Positions 25,739 through 34,215 of a stretch of DNA of 64,000 nt are shown here, piece by piece. A model generated the notes under the pieces. That model did no database searches. It was not told the DNA's origin and saw only the letters and a list, made by a program, of their open reading frames with translations. Position 1 is the first letter of the stretch. Each line of letters starts with the position of its first letter. A program made the position numbers and the translations under genes. The stretch is from CADCTM01 sp049671305 (lineage in GTDB: Bacteria; Cyanobacteriota; Cyanobacteriia; Cyanobacteriales; Coleofasciculaceae), in the NCBI GenBank assembly GCA_049671305.1, contig JBATUR010000030.1, positions 1 through 64,000 of the forward strand, given 5' to 3'.

Positions 25739-25834
25739 ACAAAGACGTTTTGACGAAATGTCTTGATAAATTCATCAAGAATACACAATTTTTTTGAGTT
25801 ATCAAGTACACTTTTGTCTTTAACTCAATATCTT

Positions 25835-26818
25835 ATGACCTCAAGAAGTGCTGCCTTAGAAAACTTTCTAGTTGAATTATACGATAAATATAAACCGCTC
25901 AAAGAAGGTAGATTAGCAAATTATATTCCCGAATTAGCCAAAGCCAATCCTGATTGGTTTGGCATTTGTGTAGTTACAGCAGATGGTCAAACTTATAGCG
26001 TTGGTGATTACGAACAACTATTCACTATTCAATCAATTTCTAAAGCTTTTGTCTACGGACTAGCATTGGAGGAACATGGTAGAGATTATGTCTTAAAAAG
26101 AGTGGGAGTGGAACCAACAGGAGATGCCTTTAACTCATTAATTCAGTTAGAAGAATCTTCAAAAAGACCTTATAACCCGATGGTAAATGCTGGCGCAATA
26201 GCCACTACTAGTTTAATCACAGGTGCAAATCCTAGTGAGCGACTCAACCGCTTATTAGATATGTTTGGGCACTATGTTGGGCATGATTTGTTTATTGATA
26301 TGCCTGTGTTTTTATCAGAGCGTACTACTGGACATCGTAACCGAGCAATGGCACATTTAATGCTTAATTTTGGCATGATTGATGAAAAAATTGATGAAGC
26401 TTTAGATTTATATTTCCAGCAATGTTCAATCATGGTTAACTGTCATGATTTAGCAATTATGGCTGCAACTTTAGCTAATTGTGGCATCAATCCTTTCACT
26501 CAACAACGCGCAGTTGAGGCACGTTATATCAGGGACATCTTAACAGTAATGTATACCTGTGGGATGTATAATTTTGCTGGTGAGTGGGCATATAAAGTCG
26601 GTTTGCCTGCCAAAAGTGGCGTCTCAGGTGGACTGGTTGTAGTAGTTCCTCAAAAGATGGGTATTGCCATTTTCTCGCCTCCCCTCGACTCTCATGGTAG
26701 TAGTGTGCGAGGTATGAAAGTCTGCGAAGATCTTTCTGAAAAGTTTGGGCTACATTTATTTGATTTGTATATGGATAGCCAGTTTCAGAATACTCTATCT
26801 GAAGAAAAAGTTAATTAA
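25835..26818 (+). CDS. glsA: Glutaminase
   Basis: About 327 residues. The serine-dependent glutaminase motif SISK (S67-K70 from the chosen start) lies in FTIQSISKAFVYGLAL. PYNPMVNAGAIATTSLI and KSGVSGGLVVVVP are also family hallmarks. It hydrolyses glutamine to glutamate and ammonia in the cytoplasm. The ATG at 25835 is chosen because MTSRSAALENFLVELY starts the conserved fold; a TTG at 25763 would add 24 residues with no resemblance. It converges with the split histidine kinase gene. Confidence 0.92.
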   Translation: MTSRSAALENFLVELYDKYKPLKEGRLANYIPELAKANPDWFGICVVTADGQTYSVGDYEQLFTIQSISKAFVYGLALEEHGRDYVLKRVGVEPTGDAFNSLIQLEESSKRPYNPMVNAGAIATTSLITGANPSERLNRLLDMFGHYVGHDLFIDMPVFLSERTTGHRNRAMAHLMLNFGMIDEKIDEALDLYFQQCSIMVNCHDLAIMAATLANCGINPFTQQRAVEARYIRDILTVMYTCGMYNFAGEWAYKVGLPAKSGVSGGLVVVVPQKMGIAIFSPPLDSHGSSVRGMKVCEDLSEKFGLHLFDLYMDSQFQNTLSEEKVN

Positions 26819-26851
26819 TCCAAATAGTGATATTGCTGAAAATCTGAGTTT

Positions 26852-27799
26852 TTAAATAGTATGCTGTTTTAAAGGAATCTCAATGATAAAAGTAGCACCC
26901 TGCCCAACTGAGGAGCTACAGCGCAACTGTCCTTGATGTTTTTCAGTAATAATTTGATAGCTAATTGACATCCCCATACCTGTGCCTTTACCTACAGGTT
27001 TGGTTGTAAAGAATGGATCAAATAGTCGGTGTTGAATATGCTCAGGAATACCCAAACCATTATCTATAATTTGAACTCTCAGCAAATCTGCATTAACAAG
27101 TTCAGTCTTAATCCAAATTGTCGGATTTTTGAAAGCGAGGCAACACAATTGATTATTTATGGCTTCTGTTTCTAGATCCATTGCTTCTTCTAAAGCATCA
27201 ATGGCATTGATCAAAACATTCATAAATACTTGATTGAGTTGTCCGGCATAACACTCAATTAATGGCAAGTGTCCATACTCTTTTATCACTTGAATTGTGG
27301 GATGTTTTGCTTGAGCCTTGAGACGACTTTTGAGAATCATTAATGTACTATCAATGCCTTCATGAATATCCACTGCTTTAACTTCTGCTTCATCTAGGTG
27401 GGAGAAATTACGCAAAGACTGGACAATTTCACAAATTCGGTTTGCCCCAACTTGCATTGAGGCAAATAATTTTGGCAAGTCTTCCACTAAAAATTCTATG
27501 CCAATTTCTGCTGCTTTTTCTTCAATTTCCCAACTTGGCTCATTGTTATTTTGATAAAGTTCTAATAGTTCAATTAAGTCTTGAGTGTATTGAATGGCAT
27601 GGATTACGTTGCCTTGAATAAAGTTAACGGGATTGTTGATTTCATGAGCAACTCCGGCAACAAGTTGTCCTAAACTTGCCATTTTTTCGTTTTGAATTAG
27701 TTGCGATTGTGCCTGTTGTAACTTATAATAAGCTTGTTCTAAATGCTTGGCTTTTTCTTTAAGTTCTGCTTCTGATTCCCGCAGTGCCAGCTCTGCCAT
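26852..27799 (-). CDS. Histidine kinase core (C-terminal part of the split gene)
   Basis: 315 residues. A coiled coil (residues 1-35) leads to the HisKA H-box MASLGQLVAGVAHEINNPVN, whose His is the phosphorylation site. The ATPase domain has the N box (QVFMNVLINAIDALEEA), DNGLGIPEH, FDPFFTTKPVG and GMGMSISYQI. All catalytic motifs are intact, so a protein made from this half could still bind ATP and autophosphorylate, but it would lack the GAF sensors. The ATG at 27799 has no clear ribosome-binding site, so independent translation is doubtful. Confidence 0.8.
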   Translation of the reverse strand: MAELALRESEAELKEKAKHLEQAYYKLQQAQSQLIQNEKMASLGQLVAGVAHEINNPVNFIQGNVIHAIQYTQDLIELLELYQNNNEPSWEIEEKAAEIGIEFLVEDLPKLFASMQVGANRICEIVQSLRNFSHLDEAEVKAVDIHEGIDSTLMILKSRLKAQAKHPTIQVIKEYGHLPLIECYAGQLNQVFMNVLINAIDALEEAMDLETEAINNQLCCLAFKNPTIWIKTELVNADLLRVQIIDNGLGIPEHIQHRLFDPFFTTKPVGKGTGMGMSISYQIITEKHQGQLRCSSSVGQGATFIIEIPLKQHTI

Positions 27800-27841
27800 T
27801 TTACGTTCTTCTACTTCTATAAAAAGATATTCTGTGGCTTC

Positions 27842-28978
27842 TCAAAGTTGAGCTGTACGCTCTTCTACGCGGATTTCTAACTGTTCATTTGCCTGTTTTA
27901 AAGCTTGCTCAGATTGATGGCGTTGTGTAGCAATACTAGCTAAATGAGCGGCTGTTTTCATTAAAGCTTGGTGATAATTGGTTGGCAGACAAGGGAAGGA
28001 ATGAGAAATTGCAAAAGTTCCTAAAACCTTGCCTGACTGAGAAAAGAAGGGTGTAGACCAACAAGAATGAATGTTGTGAGATAAGGCAAAATCACGAAAG
28101 TTTGCCCAAAGTGGATCAGTGGCAATATCTTCAACAAATACTGACTCGCCTCGATAAGCGGCTGTGCCACAGGAACCAACATAGTCACCAATTACAAGCT
28201 GATCAAAGGCTTGAGAATATTCAGGAGGTAAACTAGGAGCAGCACCAGAACAAAGTCGATTAGTTTGGGAATCTAATAATAAGATAGAACAGAAAGCTTT
28301 GGGTGAAAGTTGCTCTAGTAAGCGGCACATATTGTCGAGTACTAAAGGTAAGGTTGCACCAGTGGCAATTAATTCTAAGACGCGGCTTTGTGCTAATAAT
28401 AAGTTGTTGGAGTGCTGACGCTCTATGGCGGTGGCTAGCACATTGGCAACAGCCTGTAGGAAGTGCAGATCATCTTGGCTAAATACACGAGGCTGCTGAG
28501 TATAGACTTCTAAGATGCCCAAGGGTCTATCTTGATGGGGAAGAGCAACGAGCATTCCACTTATTAAATTATGCTCCTTTAGACGTGGCGAAATAGGGCA
28601 GCTTTTTCTTTTTAAGTTATCTAGAAAAAAGGGTTGATTTGTGTTTAAGACATAGCTAAATTCTACGTTAGTAGCAACATCTACTATAATTTGCCTAGAG
28701 CTTTTATGCTGATCTATCCCAGCAAGAATAGTTAAAGATTTACCATTAGAAAGCAGTTCTAGAAGGCTTACATATTGCACGTTAAGAGTTCTAACAATTA
28801 GGAGAACTGCATCATTAAATAATGTATTTAAGTCAATGCCGGATAGGGCTTGAAATCCTAGTTCTGCCACAGCAGCCTGATATTGTGTTCGGATTGTCAG
28901 AGGTATTAATGTTGCTTCTATTCGAGAACTATTTGCGCTTTCTTGATTATATGCAACACTAGTTTTTGAGAAAAACAT
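27842..28978 (-). CDS. GAF-domain sensor part of a split histidine kinase
   Basis: 378 residues. Two GAF domains can be recognised at about 35-185 (LFNDAVLLIVRTLNVQYVSL, then LQAVANVLATAIER) and 200-345 (VLDNMCRLLEQLSPKAFCSI, SCWSTPFFSQSGKVLGTFAI). A coiled coil then begins (QANEQLEIRVEERTAQL) and is cut by TGA. No Cys ligation site for a bilin is evident. The first codons (MFFSK) and 15-20 bases before and after the start closely resemble those of the secreted-protein gene at 9744-10226. Confidence 0.8.
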   Translation of the reverse strand: MFFSKTSVAYNQESANSSRIEATLIPLTIRTQYQAAVAELGFQALSGIDLNTLFNDAVLLIVRTLNVQYVSLLELLSNGKSLTILAGIDQHKSSRQIIVDVATNVEFSYVLNTNQPFFLDNLKRKSCPISPRLKEHNLISGMLVALPHQDRPLGILEVYTQQPRVFSQDDLHFLQAVANVLATAIERQHSNNLLLAQSRVLELIATGATLPLVLDNMCRLLEQLSPKAFCSILLLDSQTNRLCSGAAPSLPPEYSQAFDQLVIGDYVGSCGTAAYRGESVFVEDIATDPLWANFRDFALSHNIHSCWSTPFFSQSGKVLGTFAISHSFPCLPTNYHQALMKTAAHLASIATQRHQSEQALKQANEQLEIRVEERTAQL

Positions 28979-29364
28979 AAGCTCATCCTGTTTTGTTGCA
29001 ATTAGGTTCCTTAAATCTTTTTTTGTGAAGAATAAAGCTCAAATGTTTTCTAGCATATAGAACGCTAAAAGCAAATTTTTGTAATTAATTACAACAAAAA
29101 GTTAAATTGTGCCTGAATTCTTCACAAAAGAGATCAAAGAGGGTAGGTCTAGAAATACCAGTATAAAGCTTGCCAACCTCTAAGATAAAAGAGTAACCAG
29201 AAAGTTACCTATATCTAAAGATGGTATTTTTAATAGATCATTTTTATGGGTATTTGCATTTAATTTAGTTTAGTAAGTGGACAGTTTTAAAATTGTCCAC
29301 TGCTTTTTGAAGTGGTTGCTGTTCTAGGATCAGGAGCAACCATCTTTTGATTTTTGAACAGGAT
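28979..29364. other. Spacer with possible plus-strand small RNA
   Basis: No protein gene is convincing. The right part carries two hairpins in a row (29276-29341), oriented with T-runs on the plus strand. Both flanking genes are on the minus strand. The left part should hold the promoter of the GAF kinase. Confidence 0.4.
29276..29341 (+). terminator. Two consecutive hairpins, terminator-like on plus strand
   Basis: AGTGGACA (29276-29283) pairs with TGTCCACT (29294-29301) and is followed by GCTTTTT. Then GGTTGCT (29314-29320) pairs with AGCAACC (29335-29341), followed by ATCTTTT. The T-runs favour a plus-strand transcript, although none is annotated nearby. Confidence 0.5.
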
Positions 29365-30048
29365 TTAGTTAGGAACTGTTAACGGCATCCCATTATCAGC
29401 AGCACTTAGCTGAAGTAAAAAAGGAACGGCTTTTTGAGTCCAGTCTGCAATGGTTGTGTAGTTGGCGGCGTCTTCTCCATAGCAGACTTCTAGCATATCA
29501 GTATGGATGATACCAGGATTAAGGGGGATGGCTGCCATACCGTCGGGGAGTTCTTGAGCAAGCGATCGCGTTAGCCCTTCTATTGCCCATTTTGAAGCAC
29601 AATAGGAAGAAACATCAGGAGACGTTGAGCGTCCCCAACCTGAACTTAAATTAACAATAATTCCCTTTTTTTGCTCAATCATTGCTGGCAGAAAGTGCCG
29701 CAATACATTAGCCACACCTTTAATATTAACATCAATTAAGCGATCAAAATCTTGACCAGGTATCTGCCAAAACGGAGCTAAATCATTGATAATGGCGGCA
29801 TTATTAATCAATAAATCAGGTGTTCCATAGTCAGCAATTAAGCGCTTTGCCCAAGTTTGCACCTGCTCTGCTTCAGCAACATCAACAACTGTAAAATTAT
29901 GGGGAGTAGAAAACTTTTCTTGCAGTTTTTCTACCGTATTTTTTGAACGGGCGCAACCAAGAACTGTATTTTCTAACTGAATAAAGCTTTCTGTTATAGC
30001 TTGACCTAAACCCCGGCTAACCCCTGTAATTACAATTACTTTTCCCAT
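29365..30048 (-). CDS. Short-chain dehydrogenase/reductase
   Basis: 227 residues, a classical SDR. VITGVSRGLGQ (8-15) is the NAD(P) glycine motif, LINNAAIIND the NNAG-like motif, IVNLSSGWG the catalytic Ser region, and YCASKWAIEGLTRSLA the YxxxK pair. Arg in the glycine motif suggests NADPH preference. The substrate is unknown. It ends with a short C terminus and no membrane segment. It lies alone between the two histidine-kinase genes. Confidence 0.88.
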   Translation of the reverse strand: MGKVIVITGVSRGLGQAITESFIQLENTVLGCARSKNTVEKLQEKFSTPHNFTVVDVAEAEQVQTWAKRLIADYGTPDLLINNAAIINDLAPFWQIPGQDFDRLIDVNIKGVANVLRHFLPAMIEQKKGIIVNLSSGWGRSTSPDVSSYCASKWAIEGLTRSLAQELPDGMAAIPLNPGIIHTDMLEVCYGEDAANYTTIADWTQKAVPFLLQLSAADNGMPLTVPN

Positions 30049-30123
30049 GTAAATAACCTATCTGAGTTAACAGTTATTTTTGTATCATACTTGATTTTAA
30101 TCATTTTTTTAATAACCTATAAC

Positions 30124-32370
30124 TTAAATTAGATTATTCTTAATTTGGTTTTCTCCTTTTGACTGATAATCGATGAGGGGAATACTAACTATAACTATCG
30201 TACCCTTTCCTACTTGACTATCAAGAGAAATTTTACCTCCTTGTAGGTCTAGGTATTTTTTAACAATAGCCAAACCTAAGCCTGTACCAGCTATATTTCC
30301 AATATTTGAGCCACGATGAAAAGGTTCAAAAGGCTGTTGTTGATATTTTATAGGAATGCCAATTCCATAGTCTTGAACTTGAAAAATCAGTTCATTCTCT
30401 TGATAAAATAAAGTTAAAGTAATGTCTCCTCCTTCTGGAGAATATTTAATAGCGTTTGAAAGTAAATTTGTTAGAATAAAATAAAGTATTTTCTCATCAA
30501 GATAAGCTTTTTTAGTTTTTCCCTGAGTTAAGAACTTAAGTATATATTGAGAACCTGCATTAATTTGCATTTCTTCAATTAAATGATTACAAAACCTATT
30601 TAACTCAATTAAATTTGGTTCAAGTTCTAGTTTGCCAGTTTCAGCTCGATTAAAAGTCAAAATATCATTAAGCAGTTGAGTCATCTGTTTAGCAGTTGTT
30701 TCAATACGCTTGAGATTACGTTGCCTCTTTTCAAAAGACCATTCTTGCTCAGAATTAACTAATAATTGTGTGGTAACTAAAATTGTGCTCAAAGGTGTAC
30801 GAAACTCATGAGATGCCATAGAAAAAAAGCGAAATTGTAATCTTCTAAGTTCTTTTTCTGTTTCCAAAGCACAACATATTTCTTGAGAACGTTTTTGCTC
30901 AGTAATATCGATAGCTGTGCCAAGAATTTGTTGAGCTTTACCTTCATTAGTTCTAGTAAATACAACTTCCCAAACATGAAACCAACGCCATTCACCGCGA
31001 GCATTTTTCATGCATAGTTCATTTTCTATAATTTCACCTTCTTTAGTTGAAATTAATTTTTGCTTTAAAGCATCGATTTGTGACAACTGCTCTGGTAATA
31101 ATATTTCTTTAAAAAACTCAACTCCTCTAGCTTTAATTTCTTGAGAAGTTTGACCAAAAAATTCCTGTCCAAAACGATTTAAATAAACATTACGCTGTTC
31201 AGATAAATCAAAAATATAAATCATCGTCAGAGTTGTATCAGCAATTTGTTGGAGCAGGCGTTGATTTTCTTGTAAAGCTGACTCAGCTTGTTTGCGTAAG
31301 TAAAGTTCATCGTAGACATCACTAATATCTAAAAGCACTCCGTCCACGACGACATCACCATTAGTACCGCTGAGAAAATAACGACTACTATCTCGAATCC
31401 ACTTAATTTTTCCTAATTGAGTAATGACGCGATATTCAAGCGAAAAAGGCTGTAAAGTTTGCTTAAATTTTCTCTTATTCAGATAAAACTGTGTTCGATC
31501 TTCCGGATGAATTAGTTCAAGTAAACGCTCATTTTGAGTTATGGCTTCTTGACAGTCAATTCCGACTAATTCTTTGATACCTTCACTGATATAAAGCAAT
31601 GATATCTCTCCATTAGCATGAAGCAAGCAACGATAGACTGCACCAGGTATATTCGCAGCAATTGCAGCTAACTGTTGTTCTCTTTCTCTTAAAGCCGTTT
31701 TAGCTTGCTGACGCTCAGTAATATTATGGAGCACCCACAAATGTTGCCCTGGCAAAAAATTAGCGATGGCAGATTGTCTGCTTTCTTGATCTTCTGGATG
31801 CACAAATTCCATAAAAGGTTGTGCTATTAATTCTTGAGCTGTGTAGCCAAGAAGTTTGTCCCAAGTGTGATTTAAATCAGTATAGTAACCATCAAAATTG
31901 CCAATAACTAGCAAATTTGAGGATAAGTTAAAGAATCGATAAGCCTGAAAGTATGGTGACTCATTGTCATATACAATCCCTAGCATAGGCAACGGTTTGC
32001 CTTGTGCTGCGATCGCTTTACTAATCAGTGCGATCATATATTTATTGCCTATGAGCTGCTCACGGGACTTGCCGAAGTAATTGCAGCAAGCTTCATTGAC
32101 AAAGGTTAAAGTACCATCAGGCAAAAACTGGCAAACTAGCTCAGTTTGATGCTCTGCGTTCTTTTGTAGTAAAGCTTCTAGTTGTTGAGTAAACTGACGT
32201 TGCAGGAGATAGTACATCAAAAAAGCTCCCAAGCTAAAACCACAAACAGCAAAGGCAAAGGACTTGGATGCCGTTAAATTAGTAGGCATAATAGTAACGA
32301 TGCTAGCCGCACAGAGTAACGCTAAAAAACAACTACTAATCATAATTTTTTGGGGGTTGCTCAATGGCAT
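30124..32370 (-). CDS. Membrane-bound multi-PAS histidine kinase
   Basis: About 748 residues. Two transmembrane segments occur at the N terminus (IMISSCFLALLCAASIVTI and FAFAVCGFSLGAFLMYYLL). Several PAS/PAC units follow to about residue 500 (FVNEACCNYFGKSREQLIG, LLGYTAQELI, LLYISEGIKELVG, WRWFHVWEVVFTRT). The kinase core has FFSMASHEFRTPLSTILVTT (phospho-His) and ATPase motifs LTNLLSNAIKYSPEGG, DYGIGIP and GTGLGLAIVKKYLD. The ATG at 32370 has GGAG 8 bases upstream. The OmpR-type regulator gene starts 150 bases away in the opposite direction, so the two are the probable cognate pair. Confidence 0.9.
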   Translation of the reverse strand: MPLSNPQKIMISSCFLALLCAASIVTIMPTNLTASKSFAFAVCGFSLGAFLMYYLLQRQFTQQLEALLQKNAEHQTELVCQFLPDGTLTFVNEACCNYFGKSREQLIGNKYMIALISKAIAAQGKPLPMLGIVYDNESPYFQAYRFFNLSSNLLVIGNFDGYYTDLNHTWDKLLGYTAQELIAQPFMEFVHPEDQESRQSAIANFLPGQHLWVLHNITERQQAKTALREREQQLAAIAANIPGAVYRCLLHANGEISLLYISEGIKELVGIDCQEAITQNERLLELIHPEDRTQFYLNKRKFKQTLQPFSLEYRVITQLGKIKWIRDSSRYFLSGTNGDVVVDGVLLDISDVYDELYLRKQAESALQENQRLLQQIADTTLTMIYIFDLSEQRNVYLNRFGQEFFGQTSQEIKARGVEFFKEILLPEQLSQIDALKQKLISTKEGEIIENELCMKNARGEWRWFHVWEVVFTRTNEGKAQQILGTAIDITEQKRSQEICCALETEKELRRLQFRFFSMASHEFRTPLSTILVTTQLLVNSEQEWSFEKRQRNLKRIETTAKQMTQLLNDILTFNRAETGKLELEPNLIELNRFCNHLIEEMQINAGSQYILKFLTQGKTKKAYLDEKILYFILTNLLSNAIKYSPEGGDITLTLFYQENELIFQVQDYGIGIPIKYQQQPFEPFHRGSNIGNIAGTGLGLAIVKKYLDLQGGKISLDSQVGKGTIVIVSIPLIDYQSKGENQIKNNLI

Positions 32371-32520
32371 CAAAGTTCTCCAAGAGGAAGTACAACAGAT
32401 AGTCGAGCCAAAGATGCTGATTTGTGAGTGAGATACAAAGTAAATTGAAGCTAATTAATGGTTATTAATCAGGTTACGAAGAATCAGTTTTAAAGAACAA
32501 CAGTAAATTAATGATTGTAT

Positions 32521-33195
32521 ATGAAAATTCTTTTAGTGGAAGACGATGCTTATTTAGCTGAGGCTTTATCCGAAGCGATCGCCGATCAACTTTATGTTGT
32601 GGAAATTGCTGCCGATGGCGAAGCTGCCTGGGAGCAAATTCGAGTCATTGAGTATGATTTAATTTTGCTTGATTTTATGTTACCCAAGCTCAATGGCATT
32701 CAATTATGCCATCGTCTACGCTCTCATAGTTATTCTGTGCCAATTTTAATGATCACCGCTCGTGATACTAGCACTGATAAGGTTATGGGCTTAGATGCTG
32801 GTGCGGATGACTATATGGTAAAGCCCATTGATTTGCAAGAATTACTGGCAAGAATTCGCGCCTTATTACGCCGTGGTAATGCTTCATCTCCTCCTATTTT
32901 GGAGTGGGGAGAATTGCATCTCGATCCGGCACTTTATGAAGTTAATTATCAAAAACAATTGTTACGCCTCACACCCAAGGAATATAGCCTTTTGGAGCTA
33001 CTCTTGCGTAATGGACGGCGCATTCTTAGTCGTAGTATGATTATTGAGCATCTTTGGTCGCTGGACAATCCACCAGAAGAAGATACTGTCAAAGCTCATA
33101 TTAAGAGTCTGCGTCAGAAATTTCGGGCTGTGGGCGCTCCTGATAATTTAATCGAAACTGTTCATGGTTTGGGGTATCGCCTCAAACAATACTAA
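32521..33195 (+). CDS. OmpR/PhoB-family response regulator
   Basis: About 224 residues. The receiver has LLVEDD, LILLDFMLPKLNG (phospho-Asp) and MVKPIDLQELLARI. The C-terminal winged helix has LRLTPKEYSLLELLLRNG, ILSRSMIIEHLW and TVKAHIKSLRQKF followed by ETVHGLGYRLK, the DNA-binding part. The ATG at 32521 is preferred to a TTG at 32515. It diverges from the PAS kinase and is presumably phosphorylated by it. The target promoters are not visible. Confidence 0.92.
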   Translation: MKILLVEDDAYLAEALSEAIADQLYVVEIAADGEAAWEQIRVIEYDLILLDFMLPKLNGIQLCHRLRSHSYSVPILMITARDTSTDKVMGLDAGADDYMVKPIDLQELLARIRALLRRGNASSPPILEWGELHLDPALYEVNYQKQLLRLTPKEYSLLELLLRNGRRILSRSMIIEHLWSLDNPPEEDTVKAHIKSLRQKFRAVGAPDNLIETVHGLGYRLKQY

Positions 33196-33434
33196 ACTGC
33201 TGACATTGAAAAGAGCGATCGGCAACAAAGGGTTTTTTGTAGTTATACTGCCGACACAAGTCGCTATTAGTCAAAGCTTTCGACATTTTGGCTCTTGAAT
33301 TCCTGATTTATCTTTACAATAAGTAATAAAATATCCTCAATATTTTAAGATTTTTCTCGATTTCTTCCCGATTTCTTCCCAGGATCTTCTCATCAAATCG
33401 GTAATTTGAGAAGCACAGAGTTTAAAAAAATAAC

Positions 33435-33626
33435 ATGAATATTTGTATTTGTTGTTCAGGAAAATTACTTTGTCATATTCGTCACAATAGTACTTATTGG
33501 TTTTGTCCTCGCTGCCGAGAAGAAATGCCAATTTTAGGTATTGGTAATGAAGAACTTCCTCAAAAACTACAAAAATTAACGGCAAAAACTCTTTTGCCTC
33601 AGCGAACCTCGCTTGTCTTGCAATAA
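33435..33626 (+). CDS. Small zinc-ribbon protein
   Basis: 63 residues with CICC near the start and CPRC around residue 28, separated by RHNSTYWF. This CxxC...YWFCxxC layout resembles a small zinc-ribbon family seen next to signalling genes in cyanobacteria, to my recollection. Four Cys could bind one zinc ion. It lies downstream of the OmpR regulator and upstream of the ComFB-like gene, all on the plus strand. No function is known. Confidence 0.6.
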   Translation: MNICICCSGKLLCHIRHNSTYWFCPRCREEMPILGIGNEELPQKLQKLTAKTLLPQRTSLVLQ

Positions 33627-33754
33627 CAAATATCTGATCGAGATTCATAATCTACTTTTTGTTTAAAAAAATATGTAGTTAATCATTTATAAAAAAAACT
33701 ACATTGATGACAATTCATTTAGAAGTTAACAATTTTCAAGGACTAGCATAGAGC

Positions 33755-34117
33755 ATGAATAATAAAACGGTTAATTTAACTTTACTAAATGCCACAAAGC
33801 TGCTAAATGAATTTATTGCTAAACATCCAGGCAAGTTTTATCGCAAAGCTTTGAGTAATGCTGAATTTCGTCAAAATTTAATCGATTACATTTTGATTCG
33901 TATTCCTAATCGCTACCGCGCCGCCGAGGAGTCGATTAAATCATCATTTTCTACGGAAACTATCAAAATTGTTGATAAGGAAAAACTTCAGATTGAAAAA
34001 CTAATTTATCAAGGATTTTATCATCTAATCAGGAATGAAAATAAGTCTATTATAGAGCCGAAACAAACAGCCAGTGATGACATACTTCCTGTAAAAGTAT
34101 TACCTGGTAGACATTAA
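33755..34117 (+). CDS. ComFB-like small protein (tentative)
   Basis: 120 residues. The segment LIDYILIRIPNRYRAAEE resembles the LPPxYxxxEEG-containing helix of cyanobacterial ComFB-type proteins, and a following helix (QIEKLIYQGFYHLIRNE) matches their C-terminal helix. Some ComFB proteins have been reported to bind c-di-GMP. The match is by eye and incomplete: the conserved Asn-Val-Met-Glu start of that family is not seen. It could equally be an unrelated helical protein. A bidirectional terminator follows. Confidence 0.55.
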   Translation: MNNKTVNLTLLNATKLLNEFIAKHPGKFYRKALSNAEFRQNLIDYILIRIPNRYRAAEESIKSSFSTETIKIVDKEKLQIEKLIYQGFYHLIRNENKSIIEPKQTASDDILPVKVLPGRH

Positions 34118-34152
34118 TTTAGACAGTTTCTTTTAATATATACGGCAAAAAG

Positions 34153-34205
34153 AAGCGGTCTGTATCAGCATTTAGTTCTCAATGTTTAGACAGTCCGCTT
34201 TTTTA
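34153..34205. terminator. Bidirectional terminator between ComFB-like gene and hisZ
   Basis: AAGCGG-T-CTGT (34153-34163) pairs with ACAG-T-CCGCTT (34190-34200). TTTT follows on the plus strand and CTTTTT follows on the minus strand, so it can end both convergent transcripts. Confidence 0.75.
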
Positions 34206-34215
34206 TTCTTAATAA

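Larger units (their letters stand above)
26852..28978 (-). pseudogene. GAF histidine kinase interrupted by one in-frame TGA
   Basis: The frame from 28978 to 26852 is continuous apart from a TGA at 27842-27844. The 14 codons after the stop read EATEYLFIEVEERK in the same frame and join smoothly to the kinase core. A CGA (Arg) to TGA change would explain it, giving the ordinary linker sequence ERTAQLREATEYL. Without the stop, the product would be about 708 residues. Confidence 0.75.

Noticed and set aside
26852..28978. A frameshift as the cause of the split kinase
   Set aside because: Both halves are in the same frame and the 14 codons between them are all sense, so a point nonsense change is the simpler reading.
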